Below, piece after piece: positions 1 through 10,146 of a stretch of DNA of 21,805 bases. Every line of letters starts with the position of its first letter. Position 1 is the first letter of the stretch. The notes beneath the pieces are model-generated. The model ran no database searches. It worked only from the letters and a program-made list of their open reading frames with translations, and was not told the DNA's origin. Source of the stretch: Phaeoceros laevis (lineage: Eukaryota; Anthocerotophyta; Anthocerotopsida; Notothyladales); assembly GCA_049999765.1 (NCBI GenBank), contig JBNGIQ010007723.1:1-21805 (forward strand). Direction: 5' to 3'. Made by a program: the position numbers and the translations under genes.

Positions 1-559
1 GAACTGGTATATCATACTTGTCTGCTGCTATTAACAGCGCGTGCCCATGTTGTGCCATGGCTTCCTCAGGAATTTCAGCACAATACAAAAATTCCAAAAG
101 GTACTTCATTTGAGCATGACTCAATTCTTGGATCTGAATAGCTCCTTTATGAGCTTCTTTACAAAAATCAGATTCAAACATAGCTTTAAATACGGGAGAC
201 TTCGTTGCCATAACAACACGATGAGCATGGACTGAAAGACCATCCTTGGTCTTAATTTCCACGTCCGAATGAGCACCTTCTCGGAATGCTTCCACTAGAG
301 ATTCTAAGAATTCAAGTTTTTCAGATGTTTCTTCCTCGAGTTGCTCTAGTTGCTTCATATGTTTAAAAGCATGAGAAAGACCTCCTTGTCTAAGCCCAAA
401 AGGTTTGGATTTTTCCAAATCCAAACCATCACGCCATTCTTGCTCCAATTTTCTTGAAAGGTCAAGAATTGCACGAGCACCCTCGAAACAATTCATACAT
501 ATTGTGTTCCGTGGTGGTTTATAGCTATTAGCTGGAGAACTACATAAGCAACAATCCAT
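1..559 (-). CDS. BTB/POZ domain protein, At3g56230-like (3' end outside window)
   Basis: Reading the minus strand from the ATG at 559 gives 186 codons open to the window edge, with no intron. The N-terminus starts MDCCLC and has two CxxC pairs (C3/C6 and C21/C24) in a PPRNTICMNCFEGAR context, closely resembling the N-terminus I recall for Arabidopsis At3g56230. A Glu/Lys/Leu-rich probable coiled coil follows (about 63-90). A BTB/POZ fold begins near residue 95 (SDVEIKTKDG, VHAHRVVMATKSPVF, and AADKYDIPV at the edge). BTB proteins dimerise and often serve as CUL3 ubiquitin-ligase adaptors; that role is family knowledge, not seen here. The rest of the BTB domain and the C-terminus lie beyond position 1. 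A TATA-rich stretch lies about 160 bp upstream. Family call is strong; the ligase target is unknown. Confidence 0.9.
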   Translation of the reverse strand, partial: MDCCLCSSPANSYKPPRNTICMNCFEGARAILDLSRKLEQEWRDGLDLEKSKPFGLRQGGLSHAFKHMKQLEQLEEETSEKLEFLESLVEAFREGAHSDVEIKTKDGLSVHAHRVVMATKSPVFKAMFESDFCKEAHKGAIQIQELSHAQMKYLLEFLYCAEIPEEAMAQHGHALLIAADKYDIPV

Positions 560-713
560 GAAGGCGTATGGGGATACCAAATATGCGAAGTTGATGACTT
601 TAAATTAAATTATTTTTCATCTATTATTTGATTTCTATCTGGACCTTTTCCATTATTTCTACTTCTTAATGCTATATGCATTGTTCAGCATGAGCTCCCC
701 TAAAAAAATCTCT

Positions 714-728
714 AAATATATATATAAT
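714..728 (-). promoter_or_regulatory. TATA-rich stretch upstream of the BTB gene
   Basis: An alternating TATATATATA run lies about 155-165 bp upstream of the BTB start codon in an AT-rich segment. It could be the TATA box with a roughly 120-bp 5' leader. Placement is by position and composition only. Confidence 0.35.
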
Positions 729-2145
729 TTTCTATTAAATAAAATAACAATTAGATAGGAACTTTCCTTGTTTGCACTTTCAGCACGCCCTCTACCACTA
801 GGCAATGGAGCAGGATAGGCTAATAGGCTAATTAACACTATATGATAAGACATGTACTTGAAGTTATAATACTTTATTTACTATGAACACTTACACCTTT
901 TGAGTTGTATTATGTTTCTTTTATTTTTTGTTGCATTTGCATGTTAAAATGCAAATTATATAGAAGCATATTAAGAAACAAGGAAGAAAAACCACTAGGG
1001 GCTTGACTAAAGGGATAATGTTCCAAATACGCTTATACATTGTCAAATGTTCAAAGAAATCCAAGATATGTCACCCTGTAGTAAGCATACCCCATATTAA
1101 AGCATTTTCATGATTCAATTTTTTATTTAACTGATAGGACCATTGAGAATTATGTGTTTGTCTTTGCTTGTCATGCATACATACATACAAAAGCATGAGG
1201 TATCTATGTATGATTTACTATGCAACATTGAGTGATGTATGCTGTTTTTCAGTTACAATGGCAGGTCGCACAACATGCTAGCTGGCAAATGCTAAGGCAT
1301 GTGGCCCTTGGCTAAGGCAGCAACAGCGTTTTTTAGGTCATGCCAACCGGCATAAAAGGACTCTAAGCAATGCAGCCACAAAAATGCTCCTTGGTCGACA
1401 CTTATTTTAACAAGTGATGGTAGTCTTTAAGGGCTATGACCCGTTCCACCCCGGAATCATGGGTCTCACAGCTCACTAGGACGGTCAATGAAAAAGTAAC
1501 AAGCATGCATGTTGATTGCAAGGCTATAACAATCAGACACTTCTCGCCCTAACTCTACAGATTTTTTACGCCAACTGCTATTTAGACCCCTACCTCAAAT
1601 AGTATTTTCTAGCTATCTGCTGCACTGCCCCTCTGTTTCGGTCTCATTGAGCTGTCATCCCTGCATGGACAGACCGGTAGCGAATGTCTGCACAGCCCTT
1701 GTACCCACTGCTGTTTACTTGTGCAGAATGTCTCAACATGTACTAAACCCTTAGAGAAGTGCAAGCCTTCATGAATGTGTGTTGTTACTCTGTTCGACTG
1801 TTGGTGCTTTGCTTTCATGCTGTTGTTGCTGCTAGCTTGATTCAACCTGACACTGAACGAGGTTGGATACCCCACCAACCACACTAAATGGGGAGAATAA
1901 GGCCCGATTGCGGCCCCGCGTGATTGCGTTCGCAAGCTGCCGCGTTGGCCCAACAGAAATAACGGCAACACAAAAAATTTATCGAAAAGAATGGGATGAC
2001 CGGAACTGACCGGCAATTATGTCGGGCGTCCAGTGATAGTGTAAAATGCATGCAGCCTAAATATCATACATGTAGATGTATAATGTTAAAGACTGCGGGC
2101 GGCATGCCACGTGACGTGGGATGAACCCTAGACCCTGAACCTCTG
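729..2145. other. Intergenic stretch without recognisable genes
   Basis: This holds AT-rich sequence to about 1250 and mixed sequence after that. I see no domain, tRNA-like pattern or splice-consistent exon chain. The longest open frame (minus, 1609-2016) has no family resemblance. A G-box-like palindrome with a second ACGT core lies at 2106-2120, but no gene start is near enough to assign it. Confidence 0.5.
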
Positions 2146-2406
2146 TGTAGTAACCTAGGGTGGAATTTATCCCCTTATCTGTCGTAGTATAAAGAGTTTC
2201 GTTCCCACATAAGATTCTTGGAGGAACAAATGATATTGCACAAGACTTAGATAGAATGCACTAGCGCTAGAGAGTCGCTTGTGCTTAGCTATTAAAGCAT
2301 GAATATGCTTATGAGTACAAGTCACGAGAACGTGACATGATATAGTTATAACCGCTAGGGCTAACCTAAGACCTGACTTTAATAGGATTATTTAATACCC
2401 TTATCA
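2146..2406 (-). repeat. Candidate LTR of a Copia remnant
   Basis: Read on the minus strand, this 261-bp segment begins TGATAAGGG right after a purine-rich GAGTGGGAG, as at a Copia polypurine tract/3' LTR junction, and ends GGTTACTACA. It lies on the 3' side of the minus-strand RNase H remnant, where a 3' LTR belongs. Its first 75 bp on the plus strand (2146-2219) resemble 2864-2938, including a shared TTTCGTTCCCACA core. No target-site duplication was identified, so the boundaries are inferred. Confidence 0.45.
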
Positions 2407-2446
2407 CTCCCACTCAGGTTGAATGGTTAGTGAATCTAAAGCTCTA

Positions 2447-2477
2447 TTATGTATGTATGTATATATATATATATATA
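2447..2477. repeat. TATG/TA microsatellite
   Basis: TATG repeats run into a TA dinucleotide run between the candidate LTR and the RNase H remnant. It is a simple sequence repeat with no other signal. Confidence 0.8.
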
Positions 2478-2534
2478 GTTGTTTTGTCTTTCTATGCAAA
2501 GCTAAGCTAGTCTATGAATAGTCTTCACTTTGCT

Positions 2535-2863
2535 TCAATCTTCGTCTGCAAGCTTACTACTGCTTACGATCTTGGAATCAGATGTTGTACTCCATCTCAG
2601 GCTGCGTCCAGATGCGCGCAAGCCCATACCAGCTGCATAGTGCACATGCTCATAGTGCTTTACCTTTCCAAGCGCTTTTGTGAGAATGTCAGCTGTCATT
2701 CGTTCGGTTGGACGATACACAACTTGGATTATACCTTGTGCAGCCATTTTACGGATGTAATGATGCTGGATCTCGATATGCTTGGTCCTAGCATGAAACC
2801 GTGGATTCATTGTAAGCGTGATTGCGCTTTGGTTGTCACAGTATAGATTGATTGGAAGTTGCT
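2535..2863 (-). pseudogene. Copia RNase H C-terminal fragment
   Basis: The minus frame shows the end of a Ty1/Copia polyprotein RNase H domain: LYCDNQSAITLT, then HARTKHIEIQHHYIRK, then a TADILTKAL segment near the C-terminus. These are hallmark residues of Copia elements. The frame ends at 2535. Nothing of the reverse transcriptase or integrase precedes it: at 2864 the sequence changes abruptly to LTR-like DNA. The element is therefore a deletion relic. Its RNase H resembles but differs from that at 20856-21120, so it is probably another family or an old copy. Confidence 0.85.
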
Positions 2864-2938
2864 TGTAGCAACCCAGCGCAAAGTTTATCCCCTCCGTTGT
2901 CGTAGTGTAAGGGGTTTCGTTCCCACAGAGGACTCATA
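2864..2938. repeat. Diverged second copy of the LTR-end sequence
   Basis: This begins TGTAGCAACCC and shares an ordered series of matches with 2146-2219, among them TTTATCCCC, GTCGTAGT and TTTCGTTCCCACA. It abuts the RNase H fragment directly. Similarity fades after about 2938. It is either the remaining end of the element's 5' LTR joined to RNase H by an internal deletion, or the end of a related LTR inserted there. Confidence 0.5.
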
Positions 2939-3113
2939 TATGAACAACGCCGGATCAAACAAACACCAAATGATTCTAACTTCACCTTTTGGGACTTTCG
3001 TCCCTCCAGGCACAACCAAAACCTCAGGTTTAACTGCCTAATACAATGGGAGACCGCTCGCAACAGCACCCTAGTCAACTCCATGAGGGCACTGCTCTTA
3101 AAGCCCTACTGAT

Positions 3114-3258
3114 ACGCCCTTCCATTCGGCACACGAGCTTCTCCGTCCTGCGTCGCGATCCTCAGACGCGTCCGTGCTCCACAACTCCTGTACCGTACGT
3201 CCTTCCACTCGGTAGCGACGACCCCCGTCCTGCGTTGCGATATTCAAACGTACCTGTC
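3114..3258. repeat. Diverged two-unit tandem repeat, period about 83 bp
   Basis: The block starting ACGCCCTTCCATTCGG at 3114 recurs as ACGTCCTTCCACTCGG at 3197. CCGTCCTGCGTCGCGAT at 3143 recurs as CCGTCCTGCGTTGCGAT at 3225. The ordered, similarly spaced matches indicate an old tandem duplication in non-coding sequence. Confidence 0.6.
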
Positions 3259-3507
3259 TTGTGCCTATGATATCTCCAGAGTATTCTGGGGGCAATTAGG
3301 CTCCCCCAAGATCGTAGCTGTCTAACCTCTCAAAGCCCTAACTCTACGCCAGTATCCACCAAATGGTAGACACCATCAATGATGACTCAAGTTGTTCCCC
3401 GAAACCTCACTATAGTGCACACAACACACCACAGGTGTCCCCAGTGTGATCGCCAAAGTGATGAGCAGCAAAGTGACACGCTGGCTCTGCACGATTAAGG
3501 GGACCAA

Positions 3508-3545
3508 GAGAAACTTGCTAGCACACGAGAAACTTGCTAGCACAC
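3508..3545. repeat. Perfect 19-bp tandem duplication
   Basis: The 19-mer GAGAAACTTGCTAGCACAC occurs at 3508-3526 and again, identical and adjacent, at 3527-3545. No open frame with a family match covers it. Confidence 0.95.
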
Positions 3546-3735
3546 TCAAACTAGTACCTACACATTGATGAGATGAGTGTAAACTAGGAACTACTCTTGT
3601 TAGGGCTCTAGTATGTACAAGAGAGTGAATTGGAAATGCTGAAAGGACTTGCAAGCAAGGCAAGAAACCAATGGGACGAGACGGATGGGGTCGTTCAGAG
3701 GTGAAAGGATCACGCAGTTAATACCGAGCAGACCA

Positions 3736-3811
3736 GCTGCAAAGGGCCCTCCAAGCAACGATGATCTCCTGGGGCTGCAAAGGGCCCTCCAAGCAACGAT
3801 GATCTCCTGGG
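3736..3811. repeat. Perfect 38-bp tandem duplication
   Basis: A 38-bp unit beginning GCTGCAAAGGGCCC and ending ATCTCCTGGG occupies 3736-3773 and is repeated without change at 3774-3811. Identity implies a recent duplication. It lies in the gene-free stretch left of the helical-protein gene. Confidence 0.95.
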
Positions 3812-4437
3812 GTATGGCGTGGAATCACCTGGCGCCCGAACCCAAACAAATCACCGTCATATGACACTTGCCTTTGGCAGGACCTCCGCCTTTACCAAGA
3901 CACTCTAGGACAGCACTCAGAGCCCATAGCAAGGGAACAAATCATGACGTGAAGAGCACCTTCATAGACTCGTTCAAGTTACAATGTATGTAGAGCTGGG
4001 CTTAAGAAGCCACTCGAGTCAGAATCTCAACCAGGAATCATCACCGATGAATTGATGGTCCACTCCTAAAATTACACATCCTAATCTAGTCGTGCAACAT
4101 GCCACCGGCAGCTTATTGAACATGCCTACGTAATTGTTGCATCTCACGCTTTTAGTAGCGTGGAGTCAAGATTTGCCTTGACAGGACTCGGTAACGGAGA
4201 AAAGCTTTTTATTCCTGGGAGTCCATCAAGGTAACACCCCGCTTCTAATCGTTTTTGCTTTGAAAATTCCTACAATCAGCCTCTTCCAGGATAGATATGC
4301 GCCAGATGAGCAGACACTTCTACAATGTTATGTCTGAGAATTGACTGAAATGAATCCTCCCACGCTTGTGAAGAAGCCACTCTTCGTCCTGAATTTTCAG
4401 CAACAGTTGAAGCGAGCTGCGTCTGTCAGTCACACGA
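3812..4437. other. Sequence 3' of the helical-protein gene, no gene seen
   Basis: I find no exon, domain or repeat here. It should contain the 3' untranslated region and polyadenylation site of the minus-strand gene ending at 4438, but I could not single out a clear signal. Confidence 0.4.
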
Positions 4438-7400
4438 TTAGAACCTGAATACTGAAGACTTCACCAGAGGAAAGTGGTTCGCATGCAGTGTTGGCTGCCA
4501 CTCTCTCACCATCCGCTCATAAGTGCCCAATAAATGCTTCGTTTGAAGGGCAACCATCATACATACCGGTGCGACTCTCGATCCTCCAAAACTCTGGACA
4601 CCGTCAGTTTGAAAGCTAATACACGCCTTTGCACCCGCCTTTGCACAAGCTGCCAAGCCATCATGCATGCAGCGCCAGACCAGTAACAACAAGTCTGGTA
4701 TGAAAGCCCCGTCGATGGCATGCACAATTTCTTTACTACAGGCCAGCGACTCTGGCAACCAGCCACTCAACCATACCACCTGAATCAATCTTGACACTTG
4801 CATTCGTGCTAGTACTTCCACACCGGCTCCCTGCCACACAACAGAGCCAAATGTCATGAAGCATGTATTGCTTTACTTGCGGCTGAAGGATAGGTGCCCT
4901 AGGCAAAGGGTCCATCCTTATGAAATATGAGCTGTTGTGGTTCAACGATGTCCTGGAGAGGTAATTGCACGTCTGCATGCAGTACACATTTGAAGGCATA
5001 CCTCAACAACAGCTGCACAGGAGGGGTGTCGTGGACGAAATGTGCTATGAAATCGAGTTATGCAATCAGCTAGAAGTGTCCGAACAAGTTCTGCACATTG
5101 TGACGTCTCTCGCCTCCCCCCGTGTTCAAATATCAATTGTAGGATCTGCAGTTACAACAAGAGACACAGAGCAACCGAACCCCTTTAGTCTGCAGACTAT
5201 ACCTGCAATCATTTCCAGCAGAAGACAAGTTCACAAGCAGTCACTTGGTGTTCCTCTAAAGTAGAATCTGGAAACACCTCGAAAAGTAAAGTATTGTTGT
5301 TGAAACACTCCACCAGATAAGTATGTCGAGGTGAGGAAACATGTCTTGGCAATACCTGTCACAATCCCAAGAATCAAAGGACAATCCCAAGAATCAAAGG
5401 GCCGCCGAGTGCACTAACACACAATGCTATGCAAGGTCACGTCCATTCTATTAACTCTTGCAAGAAGAATCTCTCAAACAGCAAAGCAGCATCGCTCTTG
5501 CCTCCTCATATTGTTCCATGGTAATGGGCATTTCATGAGGTGTTTCAAGGCGACTCATGATGATCGTTGCTAAGATAGATGCAGGATGAGAGGTCCAGGA
5601 GTCACAGGGATGCAGTCTCCTGGCCTGATCTATGCCCTTCTCTGTAGCTCTCCTTAAAAGACTTCCGAGCTCGTTGGCAACCATAGGAGTCATTCTGGAA
5701 GCTTCTTGCCTGGTAATGTGTGAGCGCACCACATGCCTTTGTATTTTAATTTGATCAGATTGGGCTGACCTATTTCCTGTGCAAAGTTCATGTTACAAGG
5801 GACAGTTGCACAGGGGCTGCTAGAACAAGTAACTAACGCACTTTGATAAGACCCATGCAAATGTTTGCTGACCTGATATGATTGCCCTTACGGCAGAGCT
5901 CCCGGTCGAGAGCTCACTATGAAGCACCTGGGCATTGAACGGCAGGGGCTTCGATGTCTCCCCTGCAACCCCCAGCATTTGTAAGGGGAACACCAAACAC
6001 GATAAAAGCACACTCTATTGCAAATTAACCCGATGTTAGCCTGCCAAGAAGCTGCCAAGCAGTCGTCTTCACAGATTACAAGGTCACTACAGGATCAAAA
6101 GACACCTCAGTATATGCTGAATTAGAATGCTTGCAGCAGTGACCAAAAAGAAATTGTCCCAAAGCTTTAAACTACACTGTCCATGAGACCCTCAAGAGAG
6201 CACACTAATTCTAGCATCAGAAGACAAGGCAAAGCAGAAGACGGTACTCTGCTGAGTTAATATTGCCGTCACTTTATGCTCGAGTCCAGACACTACGAAA
6301 GAAAAGTCCAGCATGTTGTCCACCATCTGCGAAAATAATTCAGTATACAAACCTGGTATTAGAACCATAGCGTTGGAACCAAGTGTTCAGCCCAAACACA
6401 ACCTTCTTGGATCAAAACTTTTTGGTTAATGCCTATGAAATTTGCATGCCGTTGCCACTGGCAACCGTAATCCGCAATTAGCTATTTGAGCTCCACCAGA
6501 CCACAGACAAAAAAGCCCTCTTCCTAGCCTAAATCCCTACACAGGTTTTCAATCGGAGATGTTTACTAGACCAACTTACCAGTACAAAGCAAGAGAATCT
6601 GAGAGTTGCATGGTCGACAATTATTTCCTTGAGCTGTTCAATTATACGCACATAGTGCCACCACCACTGCGCACCAGACATGTTCCTCCATTGATTGCCA
6701 TCAGGCCCTTGGAGCAAAGAGAAGAAGACCCTGATAGCTGACTGCAACTAAGAGAAAGAGTAATTAAGATCTTGTGGGTCAGCAGAACGTAGTTGACAGT
6801 CACAGTCAATGACAGGAGAACACTTTGATTCAGATGACTCATGGTACAGACTTACAAAAGCCTCTCCAAAAATAGAGGTAGTGCAATAGCATGCTGAGCT
6901 AGCGAACATGGTAATTCAGCGGGTGCAAAGGTATGTCAACAGACTCTTAGCCGCAACATGACTCCTTGTGATTGAGCCTCGATGTCAGGAGGGAGAAGTT
7001 GAAGAACACTTAAAACTGACCACTTCATGTCCCACGCATGGTGCCTGTTCAACATTGTGATAAGGATGCGCCATTCACAATCCAGTACTTGCCGCACAAG
7101 TTGCCAAGCTGACTTCCATGCAAGCCCACAAGCATCGTCCCCGTTAGGCGAGGAACGACCAGTGATCAATTTTGACGCCAAAGCATGTGTTTGCCAAGTG
7201 GCTGGTATCAGTAACACCTTTAAAACAGCCATCATTGATAAGACCTGCAAACAAAGATCGAGCTAATATCAAGAAATGGAAAACCGCTACAGAAGTTCAG
7301 TATGCACATTGGCCATGATGTGCTATTTCACACAGGTCAACCAGATTGCATAAGCCGAACAAGACAGCAGCTTCTGTACACATAAGAAGGATTGAAGAGA

Positions 7401-10026
7401 GCATCAGTTAGCTGAACGTCATTTGGAACTGACCTGCTCATTACTGGAGGCCTGCACAACTTGACTCAATTTTTTTGCCCATGCCTTCAAAACATGCTGC
7501 ATGGAGGCTTGGGCAACCAGCACTTTAATCACATTCATCAAGGTGTACACTTGCTTTATAGACCTTACTTCAATATTACCGGCTTCGCGAAATTTAATTG
7601 CAGTAGCCTGAACCAAAATATCTGTCACAACGTCATCTTCAGAGCACATTATGACAAGATGGCATAGCCCGGAGAAAACAGCCTCCGCTTTCCTCCAGGA
7701 GGACTGATTAAACCAATTTTCCGCCAGCCTTGTAGAAGCACCTTCCATGCTGTGGCAAAGGCACAAAACTCTGCTGGGGTCTATCATCATAAAAAAATCG
7801 CCTATGACACCATCACAAGACGTACAAAAACACAGAGACGATGAATCAAGTATTGCATTCCATAGGCGGTGGACATTCTGCTTGAGGTTGTCCATAAACG
7901 ATACTGCCCCATCCAGCTCTGGCAAAGGGCCTCTTAGTCTCAGAGATCGGGAACCTGCAGCAAAAGAAAATTGTGCACATAGAACCACTGAGTGTCCACG
8001 GTTTGAAGAACTCATGATCCAAGAGGTGGCCATGGATGCAGTCTATGTATTATGCATTCAAGAGGTATGAGGACAATATGATGCAGCTGAATAGTTAGAG
8101 CAAGGCAACCAGAGCCTCAATAAGAAAAGATTACTTAAATGCACAAATCTCCTGGCTCATGTTGCTACTTGACATTTTAAGAGAAAGCAAGATATTCACA
8201 GCTTGTCAAGAGATCAGAATACCAAGACACTCGGGGAGAAGGGACCGAGTAAGTTGTCCCAGAATGACCTCCAGAAGTTCACACGAAAGTTCAGCAAGCT
8301 TGTCATCCATCTCCTTCGTGAGAGACTGAGCAGTGCTGTACAGAAGCACAACAATGTCGGCAGCCAAAGGAGTAAGCTCTACAAGCCGTGCTTTCACTAG
8401 AGCACATAACCAGCTCCGTGCCCCTTGAACTCCTTCGCAATCCAGGCCCTGTCCGAAGGTACACACGTTTGTGTGTAAGCAACCTTCAAAAGAAACGGAA
8501 AAAATGAGCACTGGATATCCTACAAGCTGCAACAAATGCACCACCCAGCTTGCAGTTCAAGTCAACCGGATACAAACCCAGCACAGCTCACGCAAGACAG
8601 ACCGACAGCTATACAAGAGTCCTGATCGAACTCCTCGGTTCTTCCTGAGAAATAAGAAGACCATTTAGACACTGCCGAGACACTTCCCTGCAAAACGGAT
8701 GGCAAAACCAGCTCTACTCCGTTGTGAGTATCGTTCTCACCTCAAAGACCTCCGAGATTCGAGGAAACGTAGTTCCCGCTGTATCGCACCGTCCAAGCAG
8801 TGCCGCCCATGTTTCAGCTGCGCTCTTGTCGCAAGGTACCCAAAGCTGCGTTAAAGCCGAGAGAAAACACCTGCTAATACTCGCCAGAACAAGCCAGATG
8901 CTCGGAAAATACGATGACAAACAATCTGTGCTTCTCAGCTCCTCGAATCTCGAACATGCCTTTTCTCCAAGCATTCCATCCGAAACATGGAACGAGGATG
9001 AAAGTACTGTGAGCAATTGCTCTGGCATTCTGATTTAGCGAGGCATCAGTCGAGCCCAGAAGAGAAATGAACACCACCAATAAGGCAGATCAGCAGACCA
9101 TCCGGTAGAAAGGCAGGATGTACTCGGCAATTCGAACAATGCTCAAGTCAATTATCACAACAATGTGACCTTGGTCGAACGAAGTTACGGCAAGACCTCA
9201 TCTCTCACCTTATTGCAGCGAATTCGACGATGCTTATCCGACGCATATAGATAGCCAAGATTGTAGGGTCTCTGACTTCTCTATCACAAAGCTCAGATGC
9301 AAGGTCTTCAAGCACCACCTTAATAACACCTGCGGGGTCTGCGATGGTCAAGTAGGCAACAAGCCAGTCCATGGCAGCTACATGAAAATCGGTCACACTT
9401 TTGGCATTTTTTGCGGGGACCCAAAGCAAGGCTTTCACCAGCCACTTGTACAGCCACATCCCTGAGCCGGCGGCATCTACTGCCATGTCCCTCCTGTCCA
9501 TATAATCTAGTCCACAGCCTAAGTCGTAAGGGGCGTCGGTGACTCCCACCGACCCTCCACCGGTGTTTGGATGGTGTATCTCACCATCTGCCTCACAAGT
9601 AACAGGTGGCTGATCCAAGCTGACAAGCAGACACTGGCAGACGAACTTCGTGAGGACGTAGATGTGCGGAACGGCAAGGCGGGCCTCAATTCTTGTCGCC
9701 GTTCGACAGACAGCCAACACACATGCCCCCTGCCGAGCCTTCTTGTGTGTAGAGGGATCTTCGTGAAGAGCAGACTTACGTTTGAGGTTGCCGCCTGGTA
9801 GTACGATGCTGGCTTTTCTTGCGAGTGTTTCACATAGAGGAAGCGTTGACCCATCGGACACGGACGGGTCATCTAGCGAGGCGTTCAGGAGCTTAAGAAG
9901 ATCAACGGCCCACCGCAGCGAGCGCAAAGTGCCCACCCCATCGAGCGGGTGCTGGTGAAGGGCAAGCAGGCGCCGGTGGCAGAGTGATTGCACAGCGCGC
10001 CAGTCCATTTCTTCCTGGAGCTGCAT
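4438..10026 (-). CDS. Large helical protein of unknown function, ten coding exons
   Basis: Not recognised. Exons on the minus strand: 10026-9209, 9029-8741, 8448-8223, 7954-7434, 7244-6945, 6741-6580, 6014-5873, 5764-5502, 5145-5002, 4830-4438. Phases agree at every junction and give 1085 residues. Most donors fit GTGAGA/GTAAGT/GTATGC-type consensus. The exceptions are exon 5 (AGA|GTCTGT, weak; GGA|GTCATG is an in-phase alternative) and exon 8, which needs a GC donor (GAG|GCAAGA). Without that GC splice, exon 8 runs into TAA at 5451 and the protein stops at 923 residues. Composition is Leu/Ala/Cys-rich with many amphipathic helices, no signal peptide or clear membrane segment, and a short basic patch (LKRKSALHEDPSTHKKARQ) near residue 100 that could be a nuclear signal. 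An ARM/HEAT-like scaffold is a guess from texture only. It starts 120 bp from the divergent geranylgeranyltransferase gene. Confidence 0.72.
5361..5400. repeat. Perfect 20-bp tandem duplication in an intron
   Basis: ACAATCCCAAGAATCAAAGG occupies 5361-5380 and is repeated exactly at 5381-5400, inside the predicted intron 8 (5146-5501) of the helical-protein gene. Confidence 0.95.
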
Positions 10027-10070
10027 CCTACTGCTTCATCGACGACCTGGAGCACCCAAGTGTACCTAGT

Positions 10071-10086
10071 TGAAGCCTAGGCTTCA
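10071..10086. promoter_or_regulatory. Perfect 16-bp palindrome TGAAGCCTAGGCTTCA
   Basis: The sequence is identical on both strands and its 3' edge sits at the midpoint of the divergent intergenic gap. A symmetrical site is what a dimeric factor serving both directions would use. I do not recognise it as a known plant element. Confidence 0.6.
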
Positions 10087-10106
10087 GACTCCGATTCGAC
10101 CCACCG

Positions 10107-10111
10107 CCAAT
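10107..10111 (+). promoter_or_regulatory. CCAAT box
   Basis: CCAAT lies 36 bp upstream of the geranylgeranyltransferase start codon. NF-Y binding at CCAAT is frequent in TATA-less bidirectional promoters. The match is short and could be chance. Confidence 0.35.
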
Positions 10112-10120
10112 CCGACACCG

Positions 10121-10140
10121 TACTCTGGCTATTCAGAGTA
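10121..10140. promoter_or_regulatory. Inverted repeat TACTCTG-N6-CAGAGTA
   Basis: Perfect 7-bp arms flank a 6-nt spacer, ending 6 bp before the geranylgeranyltransferase ATG. It could be a protein-binding site or, if transcribed, a hairpin in the 5' leader just before the start codon. Confidence 0.5.
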
Positions 10141-10146
10141 GACTGG

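Larger units (their letters stand above)
10027..10146. promoter_or_regulatory. 120-bp bidirectional promoter between divergent genes
   Basis: Only 120 bp separate the start codon of the minus-strand helical-protein gene (10026) from that of the plus-strand geranylgeranyltransferase gene (10147). Both 5' leaders and the core promoters must fit here or overlap the neighbouring coding sequence. The gap contains a perfect 16-bp palindrome, a CCAAT box and a second inverted repeat, and has no TATA box. Shared control of the two genes is inferred from the layout. Confidence 0.7.

Noticed and set aside
1609-2016. 135-codon minus-strand open frame
   Set aside because: There is no domain, its composition is atypical of plant protein, and no neighbouring exon supports it.
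2106-2120. G-box/ACGT palindrome (CCACGTGACGTGG)
   Set aside because: It is a striking match, but the nearest supported gene start is more than 1.5 kb away, so no regulatory role can be assigned.
5451-5501. Stop codon at 5451 as the end of the helical-protein gene, with a separate gene at 4438-5145
   Set aside because: The downstream exons start in phase with a GC donor at 5501, lack a convincing start of their own, and continue the same helical texture. Kept as the alternative model.
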